Below, in pieces: positions 1 to 9,405 of a stretch of DNA of 60,501 nucleotides. Every line of letters starts with the position of its first letter. Within the stretch, counting starts at the first letter, position 1. This DNA is from CALAZP01 sp964410725 (GTDB taxonomy: Bacteria > Bacteroidota > Bacteroidia > Chitinophagales > Saprospiraceae): the NCBI GenBank assembly GCA_964410725.1, contig CAYPID010000011.1:1-60501 (forward strand), written 5' to 3'. The notes under the pieces were generated by a model. That model worked only from the letters and a program-made list of their open reading frames with translations, had not been told where the DNA came from and made no database searches. The translations under genes and the position numbers were made by a program.

Positions 1-73
1 GTAGCCCCAACAGGACTCGAACCTGTATCTAAAGTTTAGGAAACTTCCATTCTATCCCTTGAACTATGGGGCC
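1..73 (-). tRNA. tRNA-Arg (anticodon CCU), 3' end at window edge
   Basis: Read on the minus strand the segment folds as a full cloverleaf. The acceptor stem GGCCCCA pairs with TGGGGCT, the D stem GTTC with GAAT, the anticodon stem GAAGT with ACTTT, and the T stem ACAGG with CCTGT around the loop TTCGAGT. The seven-base anticodon loop TTCCTAA gives CCT (CCU in RNA), which reads the arginine codon AGG. The discriminator is A at position 2 and the last visible base is C, so whether CCA is encoded cannot be seen. It lies 47 bases from, and divergent to, the oxidoreductase gene. Confidence 0.95.
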
Positions 74-120
74 ATTCCTCAAAGTTAAATAATTTATATT
101 TACTACTTAAATAACCAAAC

Positions 121-1179
121 ATGATCGAGGTCGATTTTTTAATCGTGGGACAAGGGATTGCAGGAACCAATCTGGCTTTTCATCTTCTGCAAAACCAGTT
201 TTCCTTTCACGTCTTTGATCAACCTGCCCAAGCACCTAACGCCTCCTCCGTTGCTGCCGGTATTATCAACCCCATTACTGGCCGTAAATTTGTCAAATCC
301 TGGATGATTGAAACTCTCCTTCCCCAGGCGATTACTTCCTACCAAGCTATGGAAGTACTGCTCAAAATCCCTCTCCTCACCCCAATTCCTGTATTGCGAA
401 CTTTAGCCACTCAGGGGGAATTTTCCGATTGGGAAGGACGGCTATCCGAATCTTCCTACCAACCTTTTATGGCAGAAAATCCAATTATTGGTAATATTCC
501 ATCATTCCTCCAACCGCCTATAGGTTATGGGCAGGTCCTTCAGTCTGCTCGAGTAGATACGGCTCTATTGATCAACCAATTCCAAACCTACCTAAGACAT
601 CAACATAAATTCACTTCTCATAAATTTCAATACGACCAGGTCCGAATGCACACCGATTGCATTACCTACCAAAACTATAAATGTCAACATCTTATTTTTG
701 CCGAAGGCGCAGGAATTCAATACAACCCTTTTTTTCCTCCCGACCTCATCCGCCCTAATAAAGGCCAAGTCCTAATTATTCATACCCCATTACCGAAGGA
801 AACGATGGAGTGTATCGTCAAACAATCATTATTTTTTGTTCCTATTCAATCGCAGACCTATTGGATTGGTTCCACTACGGAAAATAATTTTAATACCCCT
901 GAACCTACCTCTGAAGGAAGAAATCAGTTGCTGGGTAAACTTCATAAGGTATTCTTGCCAGAATTTACCGTCACCAATCATTGGTCAGGGTTGAGGGCTA
1001 CGGTAAAAGACCGCAGACCTGCAATGGGGACACATCCTGATTTCCCAAGAATTCACCTCTTTAACGGAATGGGCACTAAAGGTGCTTCACTAGCTCCCTA
1101 TTGGTCCCAACAACTTATTAATCATATCGTGAACAACCAGCCCCTTGACCCTCATGTTAATTACCATAGATTCCTATAG
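121..1179 (+). CDS. FAD-dependent oxidoreductase (DAO family)
   Basis: A 352-residue protein of the D-amino-acid-oxidase/glycine-oxidase fold. The N-terminus shows a beta-alpha-beta dinucleotide site (VDFLIVGQGIAGTNLA, residues 4-19) followed by the ASSVAAGIINP stretch (about 42-52) that in this family continues the FAD pocket. Near the C-terminus HWSGLRATVKDRRPAMG and LFNGMGTKG match the C-terminal FAD-contact region of DAO proteins. There is no signal peptide, so it is probably cytosolic. Relatives include glycine oxidase ThiO and the oxidase part of MnmC, but no methyltransferase part is fused and no thi genes are near. The substrate cannot be deduced. Confidence 0.85.
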   Translation: MIEVDFLIVGQGIAGTNLAFHLLQNQFSFHVFDQPAQAPNASSVAAGIINPITGRKFVKSWMIETLLPQAITSYQAMEVLLKIPLLTPIPVLRTLATQGEFSDWEGRLSESSYQPFMAENPIIGNIPSFLQPPIGYGQVLQSARVDTALLINQFQTYLRHQHKFTSHKFQYDQVRMHTDCITYQNYKCQHLIFAEGAGIQYNPFFPPDLIRPNKGQVLIIHTPLPKETMECIVKQSLFFVPIQSQTYWIGSTTENNFNTPEPTSEGRNQLLGKLHKVFLPEFTVTNHWSGLRATVKDRRPAMGTHPDFPRIHLFNGMGTKGASLAPYWSQQLINHIVNNQPLDPHVNYHRFL

Positions 1180-1239
1180 TTTAACATTTCATTTATAATC
1201 AAACCAGCTCCAAAGGCATTATCTATAAAACACGCTTTC

Positions 1240-4200
1240 ATGATCAGAATATTAATTCTTCTTCTCGCAGTGCTGTCCACTCTTTCAGTTGATGCTCAAA
1301 AACCTATAACCGAGGTATGGAAAGATCTTGTAAAGTTGGAGCAATCTGGCCGCCCCCAATCTGCCTTACAATTGTTAGATTCTATTGTTAAAGTGACTGA
1401 ATCTGCTAAAGATTATCCACATCTGATTAGGGCCCATTTATATAGAATTGCGTTGTTCCAGCAATACCTGCCCAATCCTCAACAGGAATATTTGAATTAC
1501 CTCAATGAAAAATATGAGAATGCTCCTTTCCCGATCAAAGAGATTATAGCTTTTCCTTTAGCCAAAGCTATCTTAAATGTTGAATTAGAGAATGGTTCTG
1601 GAACTGCCGAGCCTGTAGAGAGGGCTAAATTATTAATTGATTATACCCTGTCTAATCTTCAATTGTTTGAACTGTCCACCGCTGATTATACCCCCATTCT
1701 CAAGGAAAATAGCTTTCATCCAAAAGATTATCAAGTTTATTGGCAAATCGATACCTCCTATACCACCGATGGCACTGATAGGCAACCTACACTCATGGAC
1801 GTACTTATCAAGGAAGCTGAAAAGTTGTATCGTCACCCTCTTCTAAATCAGCAATCGCTCAATGAAAAGTACATTCAAACCGCTCAACATTTTCATCAGA
1901 AAAATCTGGATACTACCGCTTGGTTGTTCAATTTGTTGGAGTACGGGAGTCAGGAGCTTCCGGAACTATTGAAACTCTATCATCAATTTCCTAGACCCGA
2001 AATCCTTCTGAAAATCGGTACTTATTACTGGAACCACAACGAAAGTGCTAAAGCTATTCCCATTTTTGAACGGATTATTCAAGAGCATTATGGAACCTAT
2101 GAAGCAGCTTTGGCGAAAAAAAATCTCGATCAAATTAGGAAGCCATTTTTTAATGTAAAAATGGCGGAAGTGGTCACCAGCTCTAGTCCTCTTCCCATTT
2201 CTATAGAGACAAAAAATGTCCAACAGTTGTACTATCGTATTCTTCCAATAGATATTTCTTCTTGGATGGCAATCAGGAGAAAAGCCCCAAATGATCTCTT
2301 AGCTCATTTACCTATTCGGAATCCCACCTTAACTAAAATTTCATCGGATGATACCCTGCCTAACCCCGGTTACGGACAGTATATCCTTTTAGTTTCCAAT
2401 CATTCCAATCCCCTTTCGGCTCGGGAAAATGCTGAACTGAAACTATTGTTTTTTCAAGTTTCTGATATGAGCTTTTTTCAAACTTCTAAGGGGGCCCAAA
2501 AACAAATAGTAGTCACCAATGCGAGTACCGGCGCCCCTAAAAAGGAGGTGGTTTTTGAGTTTTTTGAAAATCTAAATTATCAAATGGACGGTTTCAACGA
2601 CAATCGTCCTACTGCCGTCCTGACCTCCAATCAAGATGGAGTCATTTACATTCCATCTTCCTTGCCCAACCGAACCGTTTTTAGAATCATCAACCATAGT
2701 GATACCTTATATAACGATGATTTTTTGATCAATAGTTTTGCGCCAATTCCAATTAAGGATTCTATTTCTAAGTCCTATATCATTACCGATAAGGCTATAT
2801 ACCAACCTGGAGCGGAGGTGTTTTATAAAATTATTCATTATCAATCCATTCTTGCTGCCCACCCCCAGATTCTTTCTCAAGTGCCCCTGACGGTGGCTCT
2901 TTACAACTTAAGAGGAGAACTGCAATCTACACAAAAGGTTATTACCAATGAATTTGGGTCGGCCATTGGATCTTTTAAAATCCCCGAAGGAGAGTGGAAT
3001 GGAAATTGGAGTTTGAAAATTGAAGAGGACCAGTCCAGTAGATCATTTTTGGTTGAAGAATATGCTTTACCCGAAATTGAACTGAAATTGGCCTTTTTAA
3101 ATGAGCGTCCAAAGGCCGGTGACACTTTATTGTTGTCTGGCCAAGTACAATCCTTTTCAGGAAGAAATCCAACAGGAGCAAAAGTTAATATTGCATTGAT
3201 GGCGCAAGAGGTTTGGTATCGCAGTAGAATGATCCCTTCGGGAAAAGATAACCAACCTATTTGGACTGGAGAAGCCTATACAGATGCTAACGGGCAATTC
3301 ATAGTCGCCATACCCACGGATAAAGAACCAGGTCGTTATCAAATCAAAGCTGATGTTTTTACTTTGACTGGTTCTAGGTGCGAAGGTCATTTGCCTTTAA
3401 TGTTGGGAATCTACAGTATGAAACCAGCAATGAAAATTCCTGACCAAGTCGTTGCCTATCAACCATTTGCTATTGAACTTCAGCTCTCTAATGTTTTAAA
3501 TCAACCAAGTGAGGCTTCATTCCATTTATCTATACGGTCGAAAAAAGAGGAGCGAATTTTATTTCAAGAATTTGGCTGGTTGAGGGGTTCCAAAAGTCTA
3601 CCGGTAGCTTTAAAAGATACCATTTCTGGACCTTTAATGGCAGAATTACTAATTTATGAGGATGGGGGTGTCGTTCAGAAGCTGGAACAAGAATTAATTC
3701 TTATTGATCAGGATTTTAAATACAGAAGTCCGGAAAAAGGGTTTTTGTACCATCTTTCTAATAATAGTTTTCAAAAAGGAGATACCCTTAAGGTGAAATG
3801 GGCATCAGATATACCAATTTACTTCCTATGGGAATCAGATAATGGAACTGTTGATCAATTCTGGACCAATATGGATTCGTCTAAGATAGCTAAAACCTTA
3901 GTAGAGCGCAGTGGGGTATTACATCTGATTGGTACCAAAGACCACAAATTTTTTCATGTTCAAGAACCCATAGAAGTTCGTCAAAACTCCCAAAATCTTA
4001 TCATCAAATACGACCAATTTACCACTACGCTGATACCGGGTCAAAAAGTAAAATGGGATTTTTCATTAACCAATCCAGAGGGCAAAACAGCTTTAGCAGA
4101 AGTAGCTTCGGTTTTATACAACAAGGCATTAGAGGAACGCGCCTTACAATCTTGGATTTTTCCATTTGCCATTAGTCAAAATTATCCTTCGCTGTATGTT

Positions 4201-6348
4201 AGTAGTGGGCTTTCTCAAACTGCCAGAACCATTTCGTGGCAGCATAGTCCCGTCAAACCTATTTACTATCCGCCTATTCATAGGCCTATTCTGGAAGATT
4301 ATATTAGTAATTTCAATTTGGGATCTCCCTTGGTTATGAGATCGGAAGTGAGCGCTATGGCTGGAGAAAAAAGAGCTGGTAATCCGGAAGATGCTCCAGT
4401 TGAAGAATCTCTTGGAGAAATGTTGGATCAATCTAATAGCTTTAGACGGATTGGAGAAGAAGTGGTGTACTTTAAACCCATTATTAGAACCTCCAAAAAA
4501 GGGCTTTTTTCTCTGGAATTTGACGCACCGACGACCTTATCAGATTGGAAATTAAAAATATTCGCAATAGATAAGAATTTAAACGGCCTGGTAGAGGAAA
4601 GGGTGGTAACCACCTATAAGCCATTTTTTTTAGATCCCTATGTGCCAAGATTTTTGAGACGTGGTGATACCTTTAGTTGGAAGGTTCCCTTAGCTAACCT
4701 GACGGATGATGTTATAGAAGGAACAGCTAATTTACTCTTAATAGATCCAGTTTCCAAAAAGGATATCACCTCTTCGCTAGTAGATAAAAGTTCAATGGAC
4801 TTTTCAGTTGCGACTCATAGTGAAACTTATGTAGATTGGTCATTGAATCTTAAAGAATCAACTTGGGATCATCTAGATTTTGTAATGAGTGCCTCTTCTG
4901 ATTTGTATGAGGATCGGATTCGAAGTAACATTTCTATTTTGACCGATGAGGTCAATTTATCAGAAAATTTACCTGTTTTTTTGCCTCCTTTTTTAACCGA
5001 CACCATTGTCTTTGATTGGAAATCTAAACCTGAATTTACCTATGTGAATAATCCTCTGGAATGGGTATGGGAAGTCTTGCCCACCTTTTTTGATGAAGAG
5101 CCTACCAATAATACCATTCAGCTAATCAATCAAAGATTCGCCGCTGTTTTAGGACTTCAAATGCAAAATGAGGAATACCTTAAAAAAATTGAAGTGATTG
5201 ATGAATGGTTAGCAGAGACGCAAAATATCGATGGTGGTTTTAGTTGGTTTCCCAAAGGAAGATCGAATCCCTACATCACCTTTTATTTATTAGATTTAAG
5301 CAGTAGAATGAAATCAGTTTCCTTACCTAAGGATATGGTTAAAAAAGCTATTAATTATATTAACCAATCTAAGCTGCCCACTATTTATACTGCTTATATC
5401 AATGCGCAATGGGGGCAACACAAGAAAAGCCAAGGATTAAATATTGATGATTGGTCCGGTTATTCTCCCGCACTTAAGATTATGCTTGGCAGGTACTATC
5501 ACTTGGTGGGGGAAAATCAAAAAGCCCATTCTATCTTGCTGTCGTTGAAGGAAACTGCTCTGGGGAATTTTGATACTGGAATTTATTGGGCAAGAGAATC
5601 TTGGGGTGGGGCACTTCAATTAACCAGTGAGGCTTTATTGTTTTTCTGGGAATTAGGAGTTGAAAAGGAATGGATCCAAGGACTGCAAATAGAGCTGTTA
5701 AAACATAAAAGATTAAATGGTTGGGGAAACTCAAAAGCTACAGCTTTAGCCATAAGCGCATTGTGGACTACCTTTCCCGAGGCAAAGGAACGCGCCCTTC
5801 AAAAGATTCAATACGAGTGGATAAGAACGGACCAACAAACTTACCTGGTAGTTGCCAATCCAAATTCAGTTCCTGCATGGGGTGCGCTGACGCAAAAGTA
5901 CACTCAAAATATTGAAGATGTGGAGGCTTATCATCGAGGACCATTAAAGTTGGAACGGTCCTATTTTTATGAAAATAAAGAGGAGTGGGTACCTATTGAA
6001 GATTCAATGGAATTGAAGATAGGACAGACGGTTAAGGTTGTTTTAAACATTGAAAACGAAACGCCTATGCAAACCATCGTTCTTCGAGATGAATTTCCCG
6101 CTGCTGCAGAGCTTCCTTTTGAACCGAGTAGGTACCGATGGGATCGGAATGTTTTTTATTTTCAAACTAGAGATAAAGATGCTATGTTATTTTATTTTGA
6201 TGAGTTACCAAGGGGTACCCATCAAGTAACCTATAGCTACAAATTAGGAAGAGGTGGCACTTTTCATACTGGCATCAGTACCCTGACTTCAGCATACGAC
6301 GATGCTTTTGGCAGTTTTGACGAAAATTTAAAGTGGACCATCAAATAA
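1240..6348 (+). CDS. Alpha-2-macroglobulin family protein
   Basis: The largest gene in the window, 1702 residues. It starts with a cleavable signal peptide (about 1-19, ending VDAQ) without a lipobox cysteine. The first 300 residues look helical and TPR-like. An MG2-type domain begins near residue 505 (ITDKAIYQPGAEVFYK). A low-complexity bait-like linker lies near 1035-1065. The A2M core domain follows (about 1066-1150, with APTTLSDWKLKIFAID), then an alpha/alpha-toroid (about 1280-1580) and a C-terminal receptor-binding-like domain. The CxEQ thioester motif expected at the start of the toroid is absent, the region reading FDEEPTNNT instead. Bacterial members are thought to act as periplasmic protease traps or envelope factors. 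No penicillin-binding protein 1C gene is adjacent. Confidence 0.85.
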   Translation: MIRILILLLAVLSTLSVDAQKPITEVWKDLVKLEQSGRPQSALQLLDSIVKVTESAKDYPHLIRAHLYRIALFQQYLPNPQQEYLNYLNEKYENAPFPIKEIIAFPLAKAILNVELENGSGTAEPVERAKLLIDYTLSNLQLFELSTADYTPILKENSFHPKDYQVYWQIDTSYTTDGTDRQPTLMDVLIKEAEKLYRHPLLNQQSLNEKYIQTAQHFHQKNLDTTAWLFNLLEYGSQELPELLKLYHQFPRPEILLKIGTYYWNHNESAKAIPIFERIIQEHYGTYEAALAKKNLDQIRKPFFNVKMAEVVTSSSPLPISIETKNVQQLYYRILPIDISSWMAIRRKAPNDLLAHLPIRNPTLTKISSDDTLPNPGYGQYILLVSNHSNPLSARENAELKLLFFQVSDMSFFQTSKGAQKQIVVTNASTGAPKKEVVFEFFENLNYQMDGFNDNRPTAVLTSNQDGVIYIPSSLPNRTVFRIINHSDTLYNDDFLINSFAPIPIKDSISKSYIITDKAIYQPGAEVFYKIIHYQSILAAHPQILSQVPLTVALYNLRGELQSTQKVITNEFGSAIGSFKIPEGEWNGNWSLKIEEDQSSRSFLVEEYALPEIELKLAFLNERPKAGDTLLLSGQVQSFSGRNPTGAKVNIALMAQEVWYRSRMIPSGKDNQPIWTGEAYTDANGQFIVAIPTDKEPGRYQIKADVFTLTGSRCEGHLPLMLGIYSMKPAMKIPDQVVAYQPFAIELQLSNVLNQPSEASFHLSIRSKKEERILFQEFGWLRGSKSLPVALKDTISGPLMAELLIYEDGGVVQKLEQELILIDQDFKYRSPEKGFLYHLSNNSFQKGDTLKVKWASDIPIYFLWESDNGTVDQFWTNMDSSKIAKTLVERSGVLHLIGTKDHKFFHVQEPIEVRQNSQNLIIKYDQFTTTLIPGQKVKWDFSLTNPEGKTALAEVASVLYNKALEERALQSWIFPFAISQNYPSLYVSSGLSQTARTISWQHSPVKPIYYPPIHRPILEDYISNFNLGSPLVMRSEVSAMAGEKRAGNPEDAPVEESLGEMLDQSNSFRRIGEEVVYFKPIIRTSKKGLFSLEFDAPTTLSDWKLKIFAIDKNLNGLVEERVVTTYKPFFLDPYVPRFLRRGDTFSWKVPLANLTDDVIEGTANLLLIDPVSKKDITSSLVDKSSMDFSVATHSETYVDWSLNLKESTWDHLDFVMSASSDLYEDRIRSNISILTDEVNLSENLPVFLPPFLTDTIVFDWKSKPEFTYVNNPLEWVWEVLPTFFDEEPTNNTIQLINQRFAAVLGLQMQNEEYLKKIEVIDEWLAETQNIDGGFSWFPKGRSNPYITFYLLDLSSRMKSVSLPKDMVKKAINYINQSKLPTIYTAYINAQWGQHKKSQGLNIDDWSGYSPALKIMLGRYYHLVGENQKAHSILLSLKETALGNFDTGIYWARESWGGALQLTSEALLFFWELGVEKEWIQGLQIELLKHKRLNGWGNSKATALAISALWTTFPEAKERALQKIQYEWIRTDQQTYLVVANPNSVPAWGALTQKYTQNIEDVEAYHRGPLKLERSYFYENKEEWVPIEDSMELKIGQTVKVVLNIENETPMQTIVLRDEFPAAAELPFEPSRYRWDRNVFYFQTRDKDAMLFYFDELPRGTHQVTYSYKLGRGGTFHTGISTLTSAYDDAFGSFDENLKWTIK

Positions 6349-6384
6349 AATTTATTTTAATGGTTGATAACAAGCTTTATTACA

Positions 6385-7044
6385 ATGGATATTAAGAAAA
6401 CAGTATTGGATTACACCAAGAAAAAAATTAAAAATGCTATGAGTGACCAAGAAGAAACCGGCAAATCGGACAAAGCTAAACACGCAGACACCATAATCAG
6501 AAATCACATTGCCTGGTCCATGGGGGCTAGTTTTTTAGTACCTATTCCTATAGCGGATATTTTTGCCGTAGGCGCACTACAACTGGATATGATTCGGCAG
6601 TTGTGTCGCGCTTATGGAGTTCCTTTTTCTGAAACCCAAGGGAAGGCTATCGTTAGCGCATTGACGAGTTCCACATTGGCAAGAGCCGGAGCCAGGAGTT
6701 TAATTAAATTGGTTCCGGGATTGGGAACTTTAATTGGAGGAATTACCGTTTCCATTTTTAATGGGGCCTCAACTTATGCTTTGGGAGAGGTGTTCAAAAG
6801 GCATTTTGAGACGGGCGGAACGATTTTGGATTTTGATGTGGAAGGCCTAAAAAATATGTACAAGGAGAAATTTGAAAAGGGTAAAGAGGTGGCCAAAGAC
6901 ATCAATCATGAAATGCCTGAAAAAGAGGCTCCGGAAAAGGCAACTGAAATGGTTGATAAACTAAAAGAATTGGCATCCTTAAAAGAACAGGGGGTCTTAA
7001 CAGAGGAGGAGTTTACAGAAATGAAAAAGAAACTGTTTAATTAA
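6385..7044 (+). CDS. DUF697 family membrane protein with SHOCT-like tail
   Basis: 219 residues from the ATG at 6385; an upstream in-frame TTG at 6364 would add seven residues and is less likely. The middle (about 30-150) is a DUF697-type segment with two glycine/alanine-rich hydrophobic stretches (SMGASFLVPIPIADIFAVGA and LVPGLGTLIGGITVSIF), the arrangement seen in YcjF-like proteins and at the ends of some GTPases. The last 30 residues (ELASLKEQGVLTEEEFTEMK) form a SHOCT-like short helical hairpin, often found at protein C-termini. No GTPase domain is present. Its 3' end overlaps the convergent tsaD by 8 bases. The molecular role is unknown. Confidence 0.75.
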   Translation: MDIKKTVLDYTKKKIKNAMSDQEETGKSDKAKHADTIIRNHIAWSMGASFLVPIPIADIFAVGALQLDMIRQLCRAYGVPFSETQGKAIVSALTSSTLARAGARSLIKLVPGLGTLIGGITVSIFNGASTYALGEVFKRHFETGGTILDFDVEGLKNMYKEKFEKGKEVAKDINHEMPEKEAPEKATEMVDKLKELASLKEQGVLTEEEFTEMKKKLFN

Positions 7045-8041
7045 TTTTCATCCGGGGCTGAGGGACCAGTTCATCTGAAGCAAATTCTTTTCTAAGATAT
7101 TTGTAGTAGCCAGCTATACCGACCATTCCCGCATTATCCGTGCAGTATTCGAAGGCAGGTATAAAAATTTGGGCGTTGTGCTCCTTACCCCATTCTTCCA
7201 AAGCATTTCGTAAACCACTATTGGCAGATACTCCACCAGCGAGTGCGATCTGATTAATCTGCTCTTGTTGAGCTGCCTTTGATATTTTGTTGATTAATAT
7301 GGTAATAATTCTTTCCTGAATTGATGCGCAAATGTCGGCAAGGTTTTTTTCGATAAAGTCAGGATCGTTTTTGATTTCTTTTTTGAGGAAATATAGAATA
7401 GAGGTCTTTAAACCACTGAAACTAAAATCTAAATTTGGGATTTGAGGTTCGGGAAATTGAAATTTTGGATTTCCTTGTTGGGCCAATCGGTCAATATGTG
7501 GTCCAGCGGGGTAGGGCAACCCAAGGAGTTTGCCGCTCTTATCAAAGGCTTCACCAGCAGCATCGTCTATGGTAGATCCCAATACCTGCATATCGTAATG
7601 ACTATTCACCCGCACAATTTGGGTGTGTCCTCCGGAAACGGTCAAACAGAGGAATGGAAATTCAGGATAGGGGGGCTCTGCAAAATGTGCTAAGATATGG
7701 GCCCTCATGTGATTCACCTCAATAAGTGGAATGTCTAAGGCAAGGGACATTCCTTTCGCAAAAGAGATTCCCACTAATAAAGACCCTACCAATCCGGGAC
7801 CACTTGTTAATGCAATGGCTTTTAGATCCTTAACGCCAATGCCAGCTTTCTCCAATGCGGCATCAACAACTGGAACAATCATCTCTTGGTGGATTCTGGA
7901 AGCGACCTCGGGAACAACTCCGCCGTATTTGGCATGGTCAATTTGTGTGTGGGTTAAATTGCTCAGAACCTGACCTTCGGAAATTATCGCCGCAGAAGTA
8001 TCGTCGCAGGAGGATTCGATAGCTAAAATAAAATCTGACAT
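7037..8041 (-). CDS. tsaD: tRNA N6-adenosine threonylcarbamoyltransferase TsaD
   Basis: 334 residues, normal length for the Kae1/TsaD family. It transfers threonylcarbamoyl from TsaC-made threonylcarbamoyl-AMP to A37 of tRNAs reading ANN codons, with TsaB and TsaE. The ASKHA-fold start ILAIESSCDDTSAA, the metal-binding H111 and H115 in NHMRAHILAH, the SGGHTQ loop, and the C-terminal AGGVSANSGLR and FEYCTDNAGMVG motifs are all present. The gene is divergent from the anchored protein at 8129 and its 3' end overlaps the preceding plus-strand gene by 8 bases. tsaB, tsaC and tsaE are not in the window. Confidence 0.97.
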   Translation of the reverse strand: MSDFILAIESSCDDTSAAIISEGQVLSNLTHTQIDHAKYGGVVPEVASRIHQEMIVPVVDAALEKAGIGVKDLKAIALTSGPGLVGSLLVGISFAKGMSLALDIPLIEVNHMRAHILAHFAEPPYPEFPFLCLTVSGGHTQIVRVNSHYDMQVLGSTIDDAAGEAFDKSGKLLGLPYPAGPHIDRLAQQGNPKFQFPEPQIPNLDFSFSGLKTSILYFLKKEIKNDPDFIEKNLADICASIQERIITILINKISKAAQQEQINQIALAGGVSANSGLRNALEEWGKEHNAQIFIPAFEYCTDNAGMVGIAGYYKYLRKEFASDELVPQPRMKIN

Positions 8042-8128
8042 TTTTTTTTGAGTTCTAACGCCAAGTTATGGGAAAAAAACATCAGCTTTATCAAAGATTT
8101 ATTATTATTGCATAAAACAAGCCGAAAA

Positions 8129-8713
8129 ATGAAATTAGCTATCAATTTAGCTCTGGCAGTTGTAATTGCCGGATTGGTTTGGGTCCTTATCGGAAGTATT
8201 CAGGAACCCATTGCGTTCAAAGCAGAAAAAGATAAAAGAGAAAAGGCCGTCGTCGATCAGTTGATGATCATTCGCAATGCACAAGAAATGTACCGGGATA
8301 TCAAAGGGGAATTTGCGCCTACCTTTGATACTTTAGTAGATGTGCTGACTAACGACAGTTTTATGATTGTAAGTATTATTGGAGACCCGGATGATCCTAA
8401 TTTTACGGGTGAAATTATTTATGATACCACCTATTCTCCTGCTATCAACGCAGTAATGGAAAGAGGTATTGACCTATCTAAAATTGATGTCATTCCTTAT
8501 TCTAACGGAATGAAATTCGACATACAAGCTGATATTATCGAATATCAAAGTACTAATGTACCGGTCGTAGAGGTGGGGACTAGGAGAGAAAACTTCATGG
8601 GAGCTTTTTCAGATCCTAGATTTGCTAGATACGATTCTGGATACGAGCCCAAAAGTATTATTAAGTTTGGTAATATGAATGCGCCTAATTTGGCAGGTAA
8701 TTGGGAGCGATAG
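8129..8713 (+). CDS. Conserved hypothetical membrane-anchored protein
   Basis: 194 residues from the ATG at 8129; an earlier in-frame start at 8048 would put 27 residues before the membrane helix and lie close to the tsaD start, so it is rejected. Residues 1-22 (MKLAINLALAVVIAGLVWVL) form one signal-anchor helix. The following segment (IRNAQEMYRDIKGEFAPTFD) resembles the helix after the hydrophobic N-terminus in pilin-like pseudopilins and in several Bacteroidota proteins that I cannot name. The rest looks mixed alpha/beta. The gene overlaps the DUF3822 gene by 13 bases, so the two are probably co-transcribed. No enzyme motif is visible. Confidence 0.7.
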   Translation: MKLAINLALAVVIAGLVWVLIGSIQEPIAFKAEKDKREKAVVDQLMIIRNAQEMYRDIKGEFAPTFDTLVDVLTNDSFMIVSIIGDPDDPNFTGEIIYDTTYSPAINAVMERGIDLSKIDVIPYSNGMKFDIQADIIEYQSTNVPVVEVGTRRENFMGAFSDPRFARYDSGYEPKSIIKFGNMNAPNLAGNWER

Positions 8714-9402
8714 ACCTAAAAGATAAAGAAGAACTGTTCGTCCTGGTTAGGGCGGACAGTTTTTTTTATGGTGCCATATCATCTGATATTGCTAAAATTA
8801 CTTCTGGATCAGTAGGAGATCTAAATAGTTTTTTAGCTACCCACCAAAATCATTTGATAAGACTTTGGGGTGATTTTTCCGAAACCTTTTTAATTGCCCC
8901 TGAGTATTGGGATTATTATCAAGGCTTGAATGAGCGGCCTGAAGTTTATTTTTACCACAACACTAATTTGGCTGAACAGAGTGCTTTATTAGTTGCGCCA
9001 ATTCCCTTGGCCATCCACCAACTGGTGACCCGACAACATCCTCATTTAAAGTGGAATTTTTTAGGAGCTCAACTGATAGAAATGGCTTTTTCTTTGGGTG
9101 GAAATGCTACCTTTTTTTCAGTGTTCCTAAGCGGAAATCAATTTTGTCTGGTATTCGGACAAGATGGGGCCATTCAGTTATACAATTGGATCAGTATTCA
9201 AGGTATAGAGGACGTAGTGTACTACTTAGCATTAGCCCTTCAAAGTTTTCAATTAAATGGAACTGATGTTCAGTTGTTTATCAACGGATTTGGATACAGC
9301 GATTTTTCAATTCTAAAGCGATATTTTCCGCTAATAGAGCTTAATGTGGAGCAAAATGAAACGAATTGGCTTTGGCGCGTTTTACAATGGAACAACAACT
9401 GA
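8701..9402 (+). CDS. DUF3822 family protein
   Basis: 233 residues. The mix of beta strands (FFSVFLSGNQFCLVF, VQLFINGFG) and its place three bases upstream of rsmD fit DUF3822, an actin-like-fold family that in Bacteroidota is regularly found beside rsmD. The role is unknown; the position suggests a link to ribosomal RNA modification, but that is inference. The start is uncertain: no in-frame ATG lies near the N-terminus, and the TTG at 8701, inside the end of the previous gene, is the best candidate. No transmembrane helices or signal peptide are seen. Confidence 0.75.
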   Translation: MGAIDLKDKEELFVLVRADSFFYGAISSDIAKITSGSVGDLNSFLATHQNHLIRLWGDFSETFLIAPEYWDYYQGLNERPEVYFYHNTNLAEQSALLVAPIPLAIHQLVTRQHPHLKWNFLGAQLIEMAFSLGGNATFFSVFLSGNQFCLVFGQDGAIQLYNWISIQGIEDVVYYLALALQSFQLNGTDVQLFINGFGYSDFSILKRYFPLIELNVEQNETNWLWRVLQWNNN

Positions 9403-9405
9403 TAC

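Noticed and set aside
4144..4431. 95-codon minus-strand frame inside the macroglobulin gene
   Set aside because: Fully inside a gene with continuous domain homology; composition unlike the real proteins.
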